From Actinokineospora bangkokensis (GTDB lineage: Bacteria; Actinomycetota; Actinomycetes; Mycobacteriales; Pseudonocardiaceae): a stretch of DNA of 64,000 nucleotides. Shown here piece after piece: positions 1 through 18,082 of the stretch. The stretch lies in NCBI RefSeq assembly GCF_001940455.1, contig NZ_MKQR01000009.1, forward strand, positions 248,754 through 312,753, in the 5' to 3' direction. Both the position numbers and the translations under genes were made by a program. A model generated the notes under the pieces. The model made no database searches, was not told where the DNA came from, and saw only the letters and a list, made by a program, of their open reading frames with translations. Position 1 is the first letter of the stretch, and each line of letters starts with the position of its first letter.

Positions 1-9180
<9,180 letters not shown>

Positions 9181-9191
9181 AACCCCCGACG

Positions 9192-9225
9192 TCGGTCCCG
9201 GGGCTCGTCCCCGCCCCGGGACCGA
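9192..9225 (+). terminator. Hairpin downstream of the PKS gene
   Basis: A perfect 12-bp inverted repeat (TCGGTCCCGGGG at 9192-9203, complement at 9214-9225) with a 10-nt loop begins 12 nt after the PKS stop. No U-tract follows, as is common in actinobacteria. It suggests at least partial termination before the downstream ccr-P450 pair. Confidence 0.55.
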
Positions 9226-9321
9226 CCCTCCCCCCGGGCGCCGCGGCCACCCGCCGCGGCCCGCCCACCGCGCCCACTCGGCGCACCCACCCCGCCCAAC
9301 CCGACCCTTGCAGGAGCCACC

Positions 9322-10077
9322 ATGTCCAAGTCGCTCTACGAGATCGGTGAGATCCCCGCGCTGGGGGAGGTCCCCGACGAGATGTACGCCACCGTCATCC
9401 GCCCGGACCGGTTCGGCGAGCCGGTCAAGGCGATGCAGACCGAGGTCATCGGCATCCCCGAGGTCAAGCCGGGCCAGGTGCTGGTGATGGTGATGGCCGC
9501 GGGCATCAACTACAACAACGTCTGGGCTTCGCTGGGCAAGCCGGTCGACGTCATCGCCGCCCGCCAGCGCGCGGGCAGGCAGATGGAGGACTTCCACATC
9601 GGCGGCTCGGAGGGCTCCGGGGTGGTGTGGGCCGTCGGCGAGGGCGTCACGAGCGTCAAGGTCGGGGATCACATCGTGCTGTCGGGCTGCGTGTGGGACG
9701 AGCACGCCGAGGACATCCGCCTGGGCGCCGAGCCGATGACCTCGTCGTCGCAGTTCGTCTGGGGCTACGAGAACAACTGGGGCAGCTTCGCCCAGTTCAC
9801 CGTGGTCGAGGACTACCAGTGCCACCCCAAGCCCGCCAACCTGACCTGGGAGGCGGCCGCCTGCTACATGCTCACCGGCGCCACCGCCTACCGGCAGCTG
9901 CGCGGGTGGATGCCGAACGTGGTCAACCCCGGCGACCCGGTGCTGATCTGGGGCGGCGCGGGCGGCCTGGGCTCGATGGCGATCCAGATCACCCGGCACT
10001 ACGGCGGCCGCCCGATCGCGGTCGTCTCCAGCCTGACGCCCCGACCGAGAAGGAGAACCCGACCATGTCCACCCTGA
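9322..10077 (+). pseudogene. ccr: Truncated crotonyl-CoA carboxylase/reductase (N-terminal 240 residues)
   Basis: ATG follows a GGAG site (GCAGGAGCCACC). The protein matches CCR enzymes, which reductively carboxylate crotonyl-CoA to ethylmalonyl-CoA, a PKS extender: [21 protein letters not shown] and the nucleotide-binding [12 protein letters not shown] are all present. Homology stops abruptly after IAVVSS (near residue 236), in the middle of the Rossmann fold. The frame then runs through about 15 arginine/proline-rich codons into the start of the P450 gene and stops at 10077. CCRs are normally about 410-450 residues, so roughly 190 C-terminal residues, including the rest of the cofactor and catalytic domains, are missing. 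The segment CTGACGCCCCGACCGAGAAG looks like an original stop codon plus leader, so a clean internal deletion is the simplest reading. It should be inactive as it stands. An assembly error is possible. Confidence 0.88.
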
Positions 10078-11291
10078 CGTCTGGAGGCGCTGTGGCCCCC
10101 GGCACCGAGGCGCCCGCCTACCCCACGGACCGGGGCGGCTGCCCGTTCCGCCAGCCCGCCGGGCTGGCCGAGTTCCGCGACCGGGCGCCGGTGGCCCGCG
10201 CGACGTTCGCCAGCGGCCGGGAGGGGTGGTTGGCCACCGGGCACGCGGAGGTGCGCGCGATCCTGCGCGACCCGCGGTTCAGCGTCCGCATCCCCGGGTC
10301 GCTGCACGAGTCCGCCGACGTGGTCAAGCACCTCCCCGGCCGCGGCAGCCTGCTCTGGCAGGACGGCGAGGAGCACGACAGCGACCGCCGCCTGCTCGCC
10401 CGCGAGTTCACCGTGCGCCGGATGAACCTGCTGCGCCCCAACATCCAGCGCATCGTCGACGAGCACATCGACCGGATGCTGGCCGCGCGGGCCCCGGTCG
10501 ACCTGGTCAAGATGTTCGCCGTGCCGGTGCCCTCCGCGGTGATCTCCGACCTGTTCGGGGTCCCCGAGGACGTCCGCGAGGACTTCCAGTCCGGCGCCGA
10601 GGCGATGATGGCCCTCAACACCGACCCCGAGGCGCTGGCGGCGGCGGGCATGCGGGTCAGCATGATCGTCTACCAGGTCATCCAGCGCAAGCGCGCCGAA
10701 CCGGGCGACGACCTCATCTCCGGCCTGCTCGCCCTGCCCGACCCCGAGGGCGTGCTGACCGACGAGTTCCTGGTCACCATGGCCTCCACGCTGCTCATCG
10801 CCGCGCACGACACCACCGCCTGCATGATCGGCCTGGGCACCGCCCTGCTGCTGGACAACCCCGACCAGCTCGCCCTGCTGCGCGAGCGCCCCGACCTCGT
10901 CCCCGGCGCGGTGGAGGAGATGCTGCGCTACCTCAGCATCGCCCAGCGCGGCGCCGAGCGCGTGGCCGTCGAGGACGTCGAGATCGCGGGCGTCACCATC
11001 AAGGCGGGCGACCAGGTGGCGGTGCACATCCCGGGCGCCAACCTCGACCCGGCCATCTCCGAGGGCGCCGAGGACTTCGACGTCACCCGCCGCCCCACCC
11101 CGCACGTGGCGTTCGGGTTCGGCTCGCACCAGTGCATCGGCCAGCAGCTGGCCCGCATCGAGCTCCAGGTGGTCTTCGAGACCCTGCTGCGCCGCCTGCC
11201 CGGACTGGCCCTGGCCAAGCCCATCGACCAGATCCCCTTCCGGGACGAGATGGTCTTCTACGGCGTGCACGAGCTGCCCGTGACGTTCTGA
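10065..11291 (+). CDS. Cytochrome P450
   Basis: 408 aa, usual length for a soluble bacterial class I P450. Start ATG at 10065 is preceded by AGAAGGAGAA. Visible motifs: I-helix AAHDTT, ExxR as EEMLR, and heme loop [11 protein letters not shown] with the proximal Cys. It overlaps the last 13 nt of the truncated ccr and so is translated from the same message. Position directly after the PKS thioesterase gene argues for a tailoring role, hydroxylation or epoxidation of the released polyketide. The substrate cannot be read from the sequence. It resembles the CYP105/CYP107-like tailoring enzymes. No ferredoxin or reductase gene is adjacent, so redox partners are encoded elsewhere. Confidence 0.93.
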   Translation: MSTLTSGGAVAPGTEAPAYPTDRGGCPFRQPAGLAEFRDRAPVARATFASGREGWLATGHAEVRAILRDPRFSVRIPGSLHESADVVKHLPGRGSLLWQDGEEHDSDRRLLAREFTVRRMNLLRPNIQRIVDEHIDRMLAARAPVDLVKMFAVPVPSAVISDLFGVPEDVREDFQSGAEAMMALNTDPEALAAAGMRVSMIVYQVIQRKRAEPGDDLISGLLALPDPEGVLTDEFLVTMASTLLIAAHDTTACMIGLGTALLLDNPDQLALLRERPDLVPGAVEEMLRYLSIAQRGAERVAVEDVEIAGVTIKAGDQVAVHIPGANLDPAISEGAEDFDVTRRPTPHVAFGFGSHQCIGQQLARIELQVVFETLLRRLPGLALAKPIDQIPFRDEMVFYGVHELPVTF

Positions 11292-11299
11292 CCCCGGCC

Positions 11300-11331
11300 T
11301 GCGCGGGGAGGTCGCCCGACCTCCCCGCGCA
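11300..11331 (+). terminator. Rho-independent-like terminator after P450
   Basis: A perfect 15-bp inverted repeat (TGCGCGGGGAGGTCG at 11300-11314, complement at 11317-11331) lies 8 nt after the P450 stop. It likely closes the PKS-ccr-P450 transcription unit. Confidence 0.8.
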
Positions 11332-11376
11332 CCGTCCTCTGTGGCGGGTTCGGCCCCGCCGTGGTGCAGTGGAGGG

Positions 11377-12264
11377 GTGCACCAGCTGACCACACCGGAC
11401 ACCTCCACCGTCGACCGCGCCGCCCGCCGCTGGCTGGGCGTCGCGGTGGGCAGCGCCCTCGCGCTCGTCGCGGTGTACCTGCTGGCGGTGTGGACCAGAG
11501 CGGGCCAGCGCTTCGAGAACGCCGCACTGCGCGGTGCCGACGAGGCCGGTTCCCCCGCCCTGACCCAGGCCGACGAGGGACTGGGCGACATCACGGTCAC
11601 CTCGCTCGCGGTGGCCATCGCCCTGGTGCTGCTCATCGGGTTGCTGCGCAAGCGCGGTGACCTCGCCCTGGCCGCCGCGGGCGTGATCGTCGCGGGCCAG
11701 GTCGTCACCCAGGTCCTCAAGCGCTTCGTGCTGCCCCGCCCCGCGCTCGTCCCGGTCGACGGCGATTACGGTCACAACAGCCTCCCCAGCGGCCACACCA
11801 CGATCGCCATGACGGTGCTCTTCGCCGTGCTGATCGTCGTCCCGCACCGGTGGCGCGGGGTGGCCCTGTTCTTCCTGCTGTCCTGGGCGGTGGCCATCGG
11901 CGCCTACACCGTGACGGCCAAGTGGCACCGCCTGTCCGACACCCTCGCCGCCGACGCCATCGCCCTCGGCCTCGCCTGCGCCGCGTCCTGGTGGCTGGCC
12001 CGCCGCGGCGCCGTCGCCCCGCACACCGGGCCGCGCCGGGTCCCGCGCGTGCTGATCATCGGCTTCACCGCGGGGGTCGGCGTGCTGTCCCTCGTCCTGG
12101 GCGTGCTGCTGTTCGCCCTGGCCGTCGCGAACGAGGGCGTGCGGGCGACCCTCGACGGCAACCCCTACGTCGTCTACCTCGCCGCCAACTCCTTCGCGTC
12201 CGCGGGCTCGATCGCCGCCGCCCTGGTGTTCCTGTGGACCTGGCGCCGCCTGGAAGTGCCCTGA
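11377..12264 (+). CDS. PAP2-family membrane phosphatase
   Basis: About 295 aa with six hydrophobic segments. The phosphatase signature is present as KRFVLPRP (motif 1), SLPSGHTT (motif 2) and KWHRLSDTLAAD (motif 3 with conserved His and Asp). The family dephosphorylates lipid phosphates such as undecaprenyl pyrophosphate or phosphatidic acid at the membrane. Motif 3 has Lys-Trp where many members have Ser-Arg. The start is uncertain: GTG 11377 directly follows GGAGG with very short spacing, and an in-frame GTG at 11341 would add 12 residues. It follows a terminator and so is an independent unit, not clearly part of the PKS cluster. Confidence 0.85.
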   Translation: MHQLTTPDTSTVDRAARRWLGVAVGSALALVAVYLLAVWTRAGQRFENAALRGADEAGSPALTQADEGLGDITVTSLAVAIALVLLIGLLRKRGDLALAAAGVIVAGQVVTQVLKRFVLPRPALVPVDGDYGHNSLPSGHTTIAMTVLFAVLIVVPHRWRGVALFFLLSWAVAIGAYTVTAKWHRLSDTLAADAIALGLACAASWWLARRGAVAPHTGPRRVPRVLIIGFTAGVGVLSLVLGVLLFALAVANEGVRATLDGNPYVVYLAANSFASAGSIAAALVFLWTWRRLEVP

Positions 12265-12392
12265 CCAGGCCCGACCCGATCACCGCCCAGCCCGGTCGGG
12301 TGAACCCTGAAACGATCTCCGGAGCCCGAGCGACGATGCCGGCGACCGGGCCGGGCACCGCCCGCGCCACCGAGCCGAACCGATGAGGGCGC

Positions 12393-13286
12393 ATGGGCTT
12401 CTTCGACATCTTCCGGCGCAAGGCCACGCCCGCGCCCCCGCGGGCGCCGCACCGCGGACCCACCCCCGAGGGCCCCGGCTTCGCCGTGGTGGACGTCGAG
12501 ACCACCGGCCTGTCCCCGAACACCCACCGCGTCGTTGAACTGGCCATCCTCCGCACCGACGCCGCGGGTCGCGTGGTGGACGAGTGGGTCAGCCGGTTCA
12601 ACCCCGACGGCCCCGTGGGCGCCACGCACGTCCACGGCATCACCGCCGCCGACGTCGCGGGCGCCCCCCGCTTCGCCGAGGTGCTGCCGGAGATCACGAC
12701 CCGGCTGTCCGGCGCGGCGGTCGCGGGCCACAACGTCCGCTTCGACCTCGGCTTCCTGCGCGCGGAGTTCGCGCGGGCCGGGTGGGCGCTGCCCCACCTG
12801 CCCGCCGCGTGCACGCTGGAGCACAGCTGGGACCACCTCCCGCACCTGGACCGCAGGCGCCTGGCGGACTGCTGCGCCGCCACCGGTGTCCGGCACGCGG
12901 GCGCGCACTCCGCCCTCGGGGACGCCCGCGCCACCGCCGCCCTGCTCGCCCACTACCTCGACCCGCGCTCGGGCAGGCCGCCGGCCCGGGAGCTGACCGA
13001 CCTGCCCCAGCAGGGTGCGCTCATCACCTGGCCCACCAAGCCCCGCGGCCCCCGCCCGCAACCGTCCACCCAGGACCACGTCCAGCGCAGGATCGCCGCC
13101 GCCCAGGCCAAGCCGCCCGCCGAGCCGCTGATGGCCCTGCTCCGGAACGCGCCGCTGGCCGACGCGCTCGACGACGGCGCCCCGCCGGGATCCCTCCCGT
13201 ACCTGGAACTGCTGGCCGACGTGCTCGAAGACGGCGTGATCACCGACGCCGAGCGCACCGCCCTGGCCGAACTCGCCGCGCTCTAG
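12393..13286 (+). CDS. DnaQ-like 3'-5' exonuclease, N-terminal part of an interrupted gene
   Basis: 297 aa ending at an in-frame TAG. All three exonuclease motifs are present: ExoI VVDVETTGL, ExoII AGHNVRFDLGFL, and ExoIII HSALGDARAT with His and Asp, typical of DEDDh exonucleases. After the nuclease (about 30-190) comes a linker and a helical region. The C-terminal EDGVITDAERTAL segment looks like the first half of a TerB-like acidic helical domain. The same reading frame continues past the TAG to 13955 with the second half of that domain, a BRCT domain and an Lsr2-type segment, so this was one gene of about 520 codons. Possible roles are DNA end processing or repair. The exonuclease half alone could still be active. 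Confidence 0.85.
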   Translation: MGFFDIFRRKATPAPPRAPHRGPTPEGPGFAVVDVETTGLSPNTHRVVELAILRTDAAGRVVDEWVSRFNPDGPVGATHVHGITAADVAGAPRFAEVLPEITTRLSGAAVAGHNVRFDLGFLRAEFARAGWALPHLPAACTLEHSWDHLPHLDRRRLADCCAATGVRHAGAHSALGDARATAALLAHYLDPRSGRPPARELTDLPQQGALITWPTKPRGPRPQPSTQDHVQRRIAAAQAKPPAEPLMALLRNAPLADALDDGAPPGSLPYLELLADVLEDGVITDAERTALAELAAL

Positions 13287-13955
13287 GACCTGGACGCGGA
13301 CGGGCTCGCCGCCGCCCACCGCGGCTTCCTGCTCGCCCTCGCGCACCTCGCCCTCGACGACGGTCGCGTCACCAAGGCGGAGAAGGCCGAGCTGACCACC
13401 ACCGCCGCCCTGCTCGACGTGCCCGCCACGGCGCTCACGGCCCTGCTCGACGCCGCCGAGACCGCCCGCACCGCCCGCCTTTCCGCAGGCCTGAAGCCCC
13501 TGCCCGCCCAGTGGGCGCACGGCGAACCACTGCGCGTCGGCGACAAGGTCGCCTTCACCGGCGACAGCGAGCTGCGCGACGAACTGGAGCAGCGCGCCGA
13601 ACGGCTGGGCGTCCGGGTGATGGGCAACGTCTCCCGCCGCACCGCGCTGCTCGTCACCTGCGGCGACTTCACCGGCACCAAGGCCAAGAGCGCGGCCTCG
13701 CTCGGCACCCGGTGCGTGCCCCCGGAGGACTTCGCCGTCCTCTTGGAGCACCTGCAACCCGCCGCCCGCCCGACCCCCGCCCCGCAGCGCACCCCCAAGC
13801 TGGCCCCGACCCCGCCCGCGGTCAACGCCGTGGCGGTCCCCACCGTCTCGCCTGCGGAGATGCGCGCGTGGGCGCGCACCAACGGGTACGAGGTGAGCGA
13901 CCGAGGCCGAGTACCCGCCGACGTTGTCGCGGCCTACAAGGAGGCGCACCCCTGA
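13287..13955 (+). pseudogene. BRCT plus Lsr2-like DNA-binding part of the interrupted exonuclease gene
   Basis: This is the same frame as 12393-13286, directly after the TAG at 13284-13286. It encodes DLDADGLAAAHRGF and an acidic EF-like helix (ALDDGRVTKAEKAEL) pairing with the one before the stop. Next is a BRCT domain (about 13530-13750: GDKVAFTGDS to CVPPEDF), a Pro-rich linker, and a C-terminal segment ending RAWARTNGYEVSDRGRVPADVVAAYKEA (in pieces RAWARTNGYEV and RGRVPADVV), very like the Lsr2 AT-hook-type DNA-binding domain. Independent translation could begin at GTG 13419, but no good ribosome site was seen. A single G-to-T change (GAG to TAG) would explain the break. Readthrough or sequencing error are alternatives. 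Confidence 0.8.
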
Positions 13956-14118
13956 CCGCGCCGCGATCGACGCCCTGGCAGGAGGATTGGGTTTGACTGG
14001 ATTTGCCATCCTTCGGAGGGCGATGCACTCCTGTGATCGGTGTAACGCCGTACGGGATGCGGCGATGGTCCAGTCCGAGTGGCCCGCAGGCCACGCGGAG
14101 CGCTGGGGAGGACGTGCG

Positions 14119-15462
14119 GTGGGGTTGTTCGGGAACCGGGAGAACCCGGAGGTCGTGGCGCTGCGCCAGCAGGTCGGTTCGGCCGAGGCGACGATCGCCG
14201 AGCTGCGCGGGTGGGTGGGCCAGTTGCGCGGCGTGGACGCCTCGGCGCGGGAAGCGGAGCTGCGCGCGCTGCGCTCCGCGGTGGATGCGACGCGGCGGGA
14301 GCACGCCGAGGTCGAGCAGCGGACCAGAGACGCTCAGGCCGAGCTGGTCGCAGTGCGCTCCGAGGTCGTCGAGACGCGTGAACTGGCCTTGCTGCAGCAG
14401 GTCGGCGTCTACGACTACGCTCACCCGCTTGAGGACGCGCTGGCCTACAAGAACACCCTTGCGGCGCTGCGCAAGCGGGTCAAGGAGATGGCGCGCACCG
14501 ACGCTGTGTCCTGCCACGTGGACTGGTCTGTCAACGGGTCCGCCAGGGAGGGGCAGAAGCTCGGACGTGACATGGCCAAGCTGATGCTGCGGGCCTACAA
14601 CGCCGAGGCGGACAACGCCGTCCGCGCGGTCAAGCCGCACACCCGCGAGGCGGTCAAGGAACGCCTGTCCAAGACCCGGGAGACCATCGGCAAGCTCGGG
14701 AAGCTGATGTCCATCAGCGTCTCACCCGCCTATCACCGGCTCCGGTTGCAGGAGATCGACCTGACCGCCGACTACCTGGTCAAGGCCGACGAGGAGAAGG
14801 AACAGGCCAGGGCCGAGCGGGAGCGGCTGCGGGAGGAGGCCAAGGTGATGAAGGAGATCGAGCGCGAGCGCGCCAAGTTGGCCAAGGAGCGGGCGCACTT
14901 CGCCACCGTCGTCACCCGCTTGGAGGCCAGCGGTGACGCCGAGGCGCTGGTGAGGGCTCGTGAGCAGTTGGCGGCGGTGGACGACGCTCTCAGCGGGGTC
15001 GACCACCGGGCGGCCAACGTGCGAGCGGGCTACGTGTACGTCATCTCCAACATCGGGGCCTTCGGCCCGGACATGGTGAAGATCGGCATGACCCGTCGGC
15101 TGGAGCCGATGGACCGGGTGCGCGAACTCGGTGACGCCTCGGTGCCGTTCCGCTTCGACACGCACGCCCTGTTCTTCTCCGAGGACGCCGTCGCGCTGGA
15201 GAACGCGCTGCACCACCGCTTGGCCGACCGGCGCGTCAACGTGGTGAACCACCGGCGCGAGTTCTTCTACGCCACCCCGGCCGAGGTCCGCGACCTGCTG
15301 GTGACGCTGGGGGACGACCACGTGCTCGAGTACACCGAGACCGCTGAGGCCCTGGAGTGGCGAGCCTCGTCCCCGGACCGGCGCGCGGCAGGCGCCCCCG
15401 CGCTCGTCGGCGCGGGTGTCGATGCCGGTGGCGACGGCGACCTTTCGGACGACGGCGAATGA
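14119..15462 (+). CDS. DUF4041-type coiled-coil protein with T5orf172 GIY-YIG nuclease domain
   Basis: 447 aa. Start GTG 14119 is chosen because GGGGAGG sits 7 nt upstream and translation begins MGLFGNRENP; upstream in-frame codons lack a ribosome site. The N-terminal 100 residues are heptad-rich coiled coil. A conserved helical region (about 100-280, containing NAEADNAVRAVKPHT, SPAYHRLRLQEI and a second charged coil) matches what is known as DUF4041. The C-terminal 300-400 region (GYVYVISNIGAFG, VKIGMTRR, ALENALHHRLADRRVN, REFF) is a T5orf172/MUG113 GIY-YIG-fold module. This architecture is frequent in phages and mobile defence-linked loci; the biochemical function is unknown. It overlaps the next gene by 4 nt. 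Codon use is slightly less GC-biased than its neighbours. Confidence 0.85.
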   Translation: MGLFGNRENPEVVALRQQVGSAEATIAELRGWVGQLRGVDASAREAELRALRSAVDATRREHAEVEQRTRDAQAELVAVRSEVVETRELALLQQVGVYDYAHPLEDALAYKNTLAALRKRVKEMARTDAVSCHVDWSVNGSAREGQKLGRDMAKLMLRAYNAEADNAVRAVKPHTREAVKERLSKTRETIGKLGKLMSISVSPAYHRLRLQEIDLTADYLVKADEEKEQARAERERLREEAKVMKEIERERAKLAKERAHFATVVTRLEASGDAEALVRAREQLAAVDDALSGVDHRAANVRAGYVYVISNIGAFGPDMVKIGMTRRLEPMDRVRELGDASVPFRFDTHALFFSEDAVALENALHHRLADRRVNVVNHRREFFYATPAEVRDLLVTLGDDHVLEYTETAEALEWRASSPDRRAAGAPALVGAGVDAGGDGDLSDDGE

Positions 15463-16043
15463 CCGGGGCGGCAGCGGGGGGCAACGGCACGGTCGACCGA
15501 CCCGCGGGCTGGCTACCCGATCCGCTGGATGACTCACTGATCCGCTATTGGGACGGTCATCGGTGGACCTTCGAGACTGCGGCGCGACACAGTCCCGCAC
15601 CCCCGCCGCTGCCTGTTGCGCCAGCGGCCGCTGCGCCGGTCCTGCGGGCGGACATCGCCGGAGCGGTGGCTCGCGTGCGCGGTGGCCTGCTGGGCGCCAT
15701 GAAGGAGGTCAAGCTCCTGGCTGAACACCTCATGCCTGATGAGCAGGTGCTCGCGCTCACGGGCGCGCACGGCGACGGCAGCGGGGTGCTGGTTTGCACC
15801 AACCGCAGGCTGCTCTTCTTGTTCATCGGCATAGTTCGGCGCCAGTTCCTCGCCGTCGAGTGGAACGCTGCGAAGGCTGTGGTCTACACCCGGTCGGCCA
15901 GGACGTTGCAGGTGTTCACCACGCGGCCGTCCAAGCGGGCTGTCCCCGCGCTGTCCGTGCGGGTCTACGACATCACCGATGCCGAGGCGATCATCAATGC
16001 GGCCCAGGCCGCCTCTGCCGCGCCCCGCTTGGACGTTGCCTGA
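15459..16043 (+). CDS. DUF2510 plus PH-like domain protein
   Basis: 194 aa. ATG 15459 overlaps the preceding stop (ATGA), so translation is coupled to the DUF4041-GIY-YIG gene. The N-terminus has the DUF2510 pattern GWLPDPLDDSLIRYWDGHRWT (visible as GWLPDP and RYWDGHRWT). The C-terminal half (MPDEQVLALTGAHG, GVLVCTNRRLLFL, QFLAVEWNAAKAVV) resembles the bacterial PH-like YokE family. There is no signal peptide or membrane helix. The tight overlap implies the two proteins work together, possibly as a coiled-coil/nuclease plus adaptor. The role is unknown. Confidence 0.82.
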   Translation: MTGAAAGGNGTVDRPAGWLPDPLDDSLIRYWDGHRWTFETAARHSPAPPPLPVAPAAAAPVLRADIAGAVARVRGGLLGAMKEVKLLAEHLMPDEQVLALTGAHGDGSGVLVCTNRRLLFLFIGIVRRQFLAVEWNAAKAVVYTRSARTLQVFTTRPSKRAVPALSVRVYDITDAEAIINAAQAASAAPRLDVA

Positions 16044-16047
16044 CCTG

Positions 16048-17004
16048 TCAGGTGTTGTCGTCCCACCAGTTCAGGACGCGCTGGGCGTGGAGGGTGAGCC
16101 ACTTGGAGGGGTGGCCGTCCTCGACGTCGACGTCGAACCAGACGGCGCCGGGGAGCTTGCCCTTCTGCGCCCAGGTGCCGTCTGGTCGGCGCAGGGAGCG
16201 GACGTGGGCGATGGCCTCGGCGGCGCGCGGGTCGGGTGGCGTGCCGTCGAGCTGGGAGGCCTGGCGGAAGTAGTCGGTGGCGTTGAGGGTGGTGTAGAGC
16301 CAGCGCATGGGGTAGGGGCAGGCGAAGACCCAGTCCCCGACCGGTTCGCCGGTGGACCTGCGGTGGAGGAGGTGGCGCTCCAGCAGGTACTCCTCGCCCG
16401 CGTGGCGGGCGGCGCGGGTGTCCGGGGTGCCGCCGGTGGCCTGGTCGTGGGCGAGCAGGCCCTTGAGGGAGTTCAGCGTGGAGTGGAAGGACGAGCGGGT
16501 CGAGCCCTCCACCCACTCGCAGTTCCAGCCGCCGTCCGGCAGCCGGTGCTCCACCAGCCAGTCCACGACGCCCCGCACGTCCGCGCCCAGCCACAGCCCG
16601 TTGGCGACCGTCATCGCGTTGATGCAGCAGTCGACCTCACCGTCCCAGTAGGGCAGGTCGTCGTACTCCCAGCGGGCGTTCTCGGCCAGCAGGTCCGCGG
16701 TGCCGCGCAGCGCGGCCGGGTCCAGTCCCCACTCGCGCAGGGTCACCAGCGACCACGTGGTCGCCGTCCACGGCTGACCCTCCACCTCGGGCTTCTCGGC
16801 GGGGAAGTACGCACCGCCCGCCCACTGGCCGTCGGGGTCCTGGTGGGACAGCAGGCGCGCGCCGAAGCCGGTCGTCGCGACCTGGGCGCGCGTCGCCTGC
16901 CACACCTCGGGCGGCGCGCCCAGCAGGTCGCGCTGCACCTGCCAGCGCAGCGCGGGGTCGGAATCCAGCAGCCAGGCCGTCAGTCCCTCGTCCACCGGCC
17001 GCAC
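16048..17004 (-). CDS. Squalene-cyclase/prenyltransferase alpha-toroid family protein
   Basis: 318 aa. Repeated QW-like motifs are spaced through the protein (DPDGQWAGGAYF, PDGGWNCEW, RPDGTWAQKGK), with helical pairs between them, as in the alpha/alpha toroid of terpene cyclases and prenyltransferases. It lacks an obvious DXDD cyclase motif, so it is not a standard squalene-hopene cyclase; many actinobacterial members are described only as prenyltransferase/squalene-oxidase repeat proteins. The stop is 4 nt from the convergent PH-like gene. It may be cotranscribed with the SDR gene 170 bp upstream. That spacer holds two near copies of CCCCTACCCGCC. Confidence 0.8.
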   Translation of the reverse strand: MRPVDEGLTAWLLDSDPALRWQVQRDLLGAPPEVWQATRAQVATTGFGARLLSHQDPDGQWAGGAYFPAEKPEVEGQPWTATTWSLVTLREWGLDPAALRGTADLLAENARWEYDDLPYWDGEVDCCINAMTVANGLWLGADVRGVVDWLVEHRLPDGGWNCEWVEGSTRSSFHSTLNSLKGLLAHDQATGGTPDTRAARHAGEEYLLERHLLHRRSTGEPVGDWVFACPYPMRWLYTTLNATDYFRQASQLDGTPPDPRAAEAIAHVRSLRRPDGTWAQKGKLPGAVWFDVDVEDGHPSKWLTLHAQRVLNWWDDNT

Positions 17005-17173
17005 ACTAGGCGGTGCTCGACGGACCTGCCACCCGCTCCGTTCCCCTACCCGCCACCCGCCCCGGTCCCCCTACCCGCCCCCGCGTCCCCACCCGGCACC
17101 GTCCCCGACCTGACACCACGGCCGCCTGCCCCGCGAGGGGTGCCTCCGGCCGCGCGCCACGGTCGGGGGCGGG

Positions 17174-18028
17174 TCAGAGCGGCCGGTCCGCGGCCGGCTG
17201 CGGCGTGGTGAACTCGACGTCCTCGGTGGTGGCGGCCTCGACGCCCGCCTGGACGCGCGCGGACGGCAGCACCTTGGCCAGGAGCAGTTGCAGCGGCATG
17301 CGCGCGTGGGCCACGGCCACCGCCCAGCGCGGCGTCCAGATCCGGCTGGTGCGCCGGGCGATCCCGCGGTCGAGCGCGTCGATCGCCGTGGCCAGCTCCG
17401 TGGTCGGGGTGAGCGTGCCGCGCGGGCCGAAGAACCGGCGCGCGGCCTCGGTGTCGAAGCCGCGGCTGGTCATCTCGGTGCGCAGCTCCGCGAAGTAGGC
17501 CACGCCCACCCGGGCCCCGGTCGGGGCCAGCTCGATGCGCAGGGTGTCGCCCAGCGCCTCGACGGCGGCCTTGGACGTGCTGTAGGCGCCGAGCAGGGGC
17601 AGGTGGATAGCGGCCGCCATCGATGAGACGAGCAGGGCGTACCCGCCGGGGTGGGCGATGTGGGGGCCCGCCGCGCGCAGCGTGTGCACGGTGCCGAGCA
17701 GGTTCACCCGCAGGGTGGTCTCCAGCACCGATAGGTCGCCGTGCAGCACCGACCACTGCCGGGCGATGCCCGCGTTGGCGACCACGACGTCGAGCCCGCC
17801 CAGCTCCTCGACCAGTTCAGCGACGGCCGTGGAGACCGCCGCGGCGTCGGACACGTCGCACTCGCGCCAGGGCGCGGCGCAGTCGCGGGCCACCCCCGCC
17901 AGCAGCTCCGGCTCCAGGCCGAGCAGCGCGACCTGGTGGCCCGCGGCGTGCAGCCTGCGCGCCAGGGCCGCGCCGATGCCGCGGGCGGCGCCGGTGATGA
18001 GGGTTCGGGTTCCAGGTGACCTCCGCAC
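17174..18028 (-). CDS. Short-chain dehydrogenase/reductase
   Basis: 284 aa from GTG 18028. Classical SDR features: cofactor motif TGAARGIG near the N-terminus, NAG (VVANAGIA), catalytic Ser in SSMAAA and YSTSK for Tyr and Lys. A C-terminal extension of about 70 residues with WTPRWAVAVAHARMPLQLLL suggests a membrane-associated retinol-dehydrogenase-like subgroup; the substrate is probably a lipophilic alcohol or ketone. It is transcribed away from the regulator at 18083; the 54-bp gap between the starts must hold both promoters and contains the palindrome TACGTA. Confidence 0.88.
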   Translation of the reverse strand: MRRSPGTRTLITGAARGIGAALARRLHAAGHQVALLGLEPELLAGVARDCAAPWRECDVSDAAAVSTAVAELVEELGGLDVVVANAGIARQWSVLHGDLSVLETTLRVNLLGTVHTLRAAGPHIAHPGGYALLVSSMAAAIHLPLLGAYSTSKAAVEALGDTLRIELAPTGARVGVAYFAELRTEMTSRGFDTEAARRFFGPRGTLTPTTELATAIDALDRGIARRTSRIWTPRWAVAVAHARMPLQLLLAKVLPSARVQAGVEAATTEDVEFTTPQPAADRPL

Positions 18029-18082
18029 GCCGACAACGCTAGCATCTACGTACACCAGTGTTCGCAAAGCGGGGGTGGGACG

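Noticed and set aside
9900-10077. Frameshift in ccr as the cause of truncation
   Set aside because: No remaining ccr sequence occurs in any frame before or inside the P450 gene, so sequence is missing rather than shifted.
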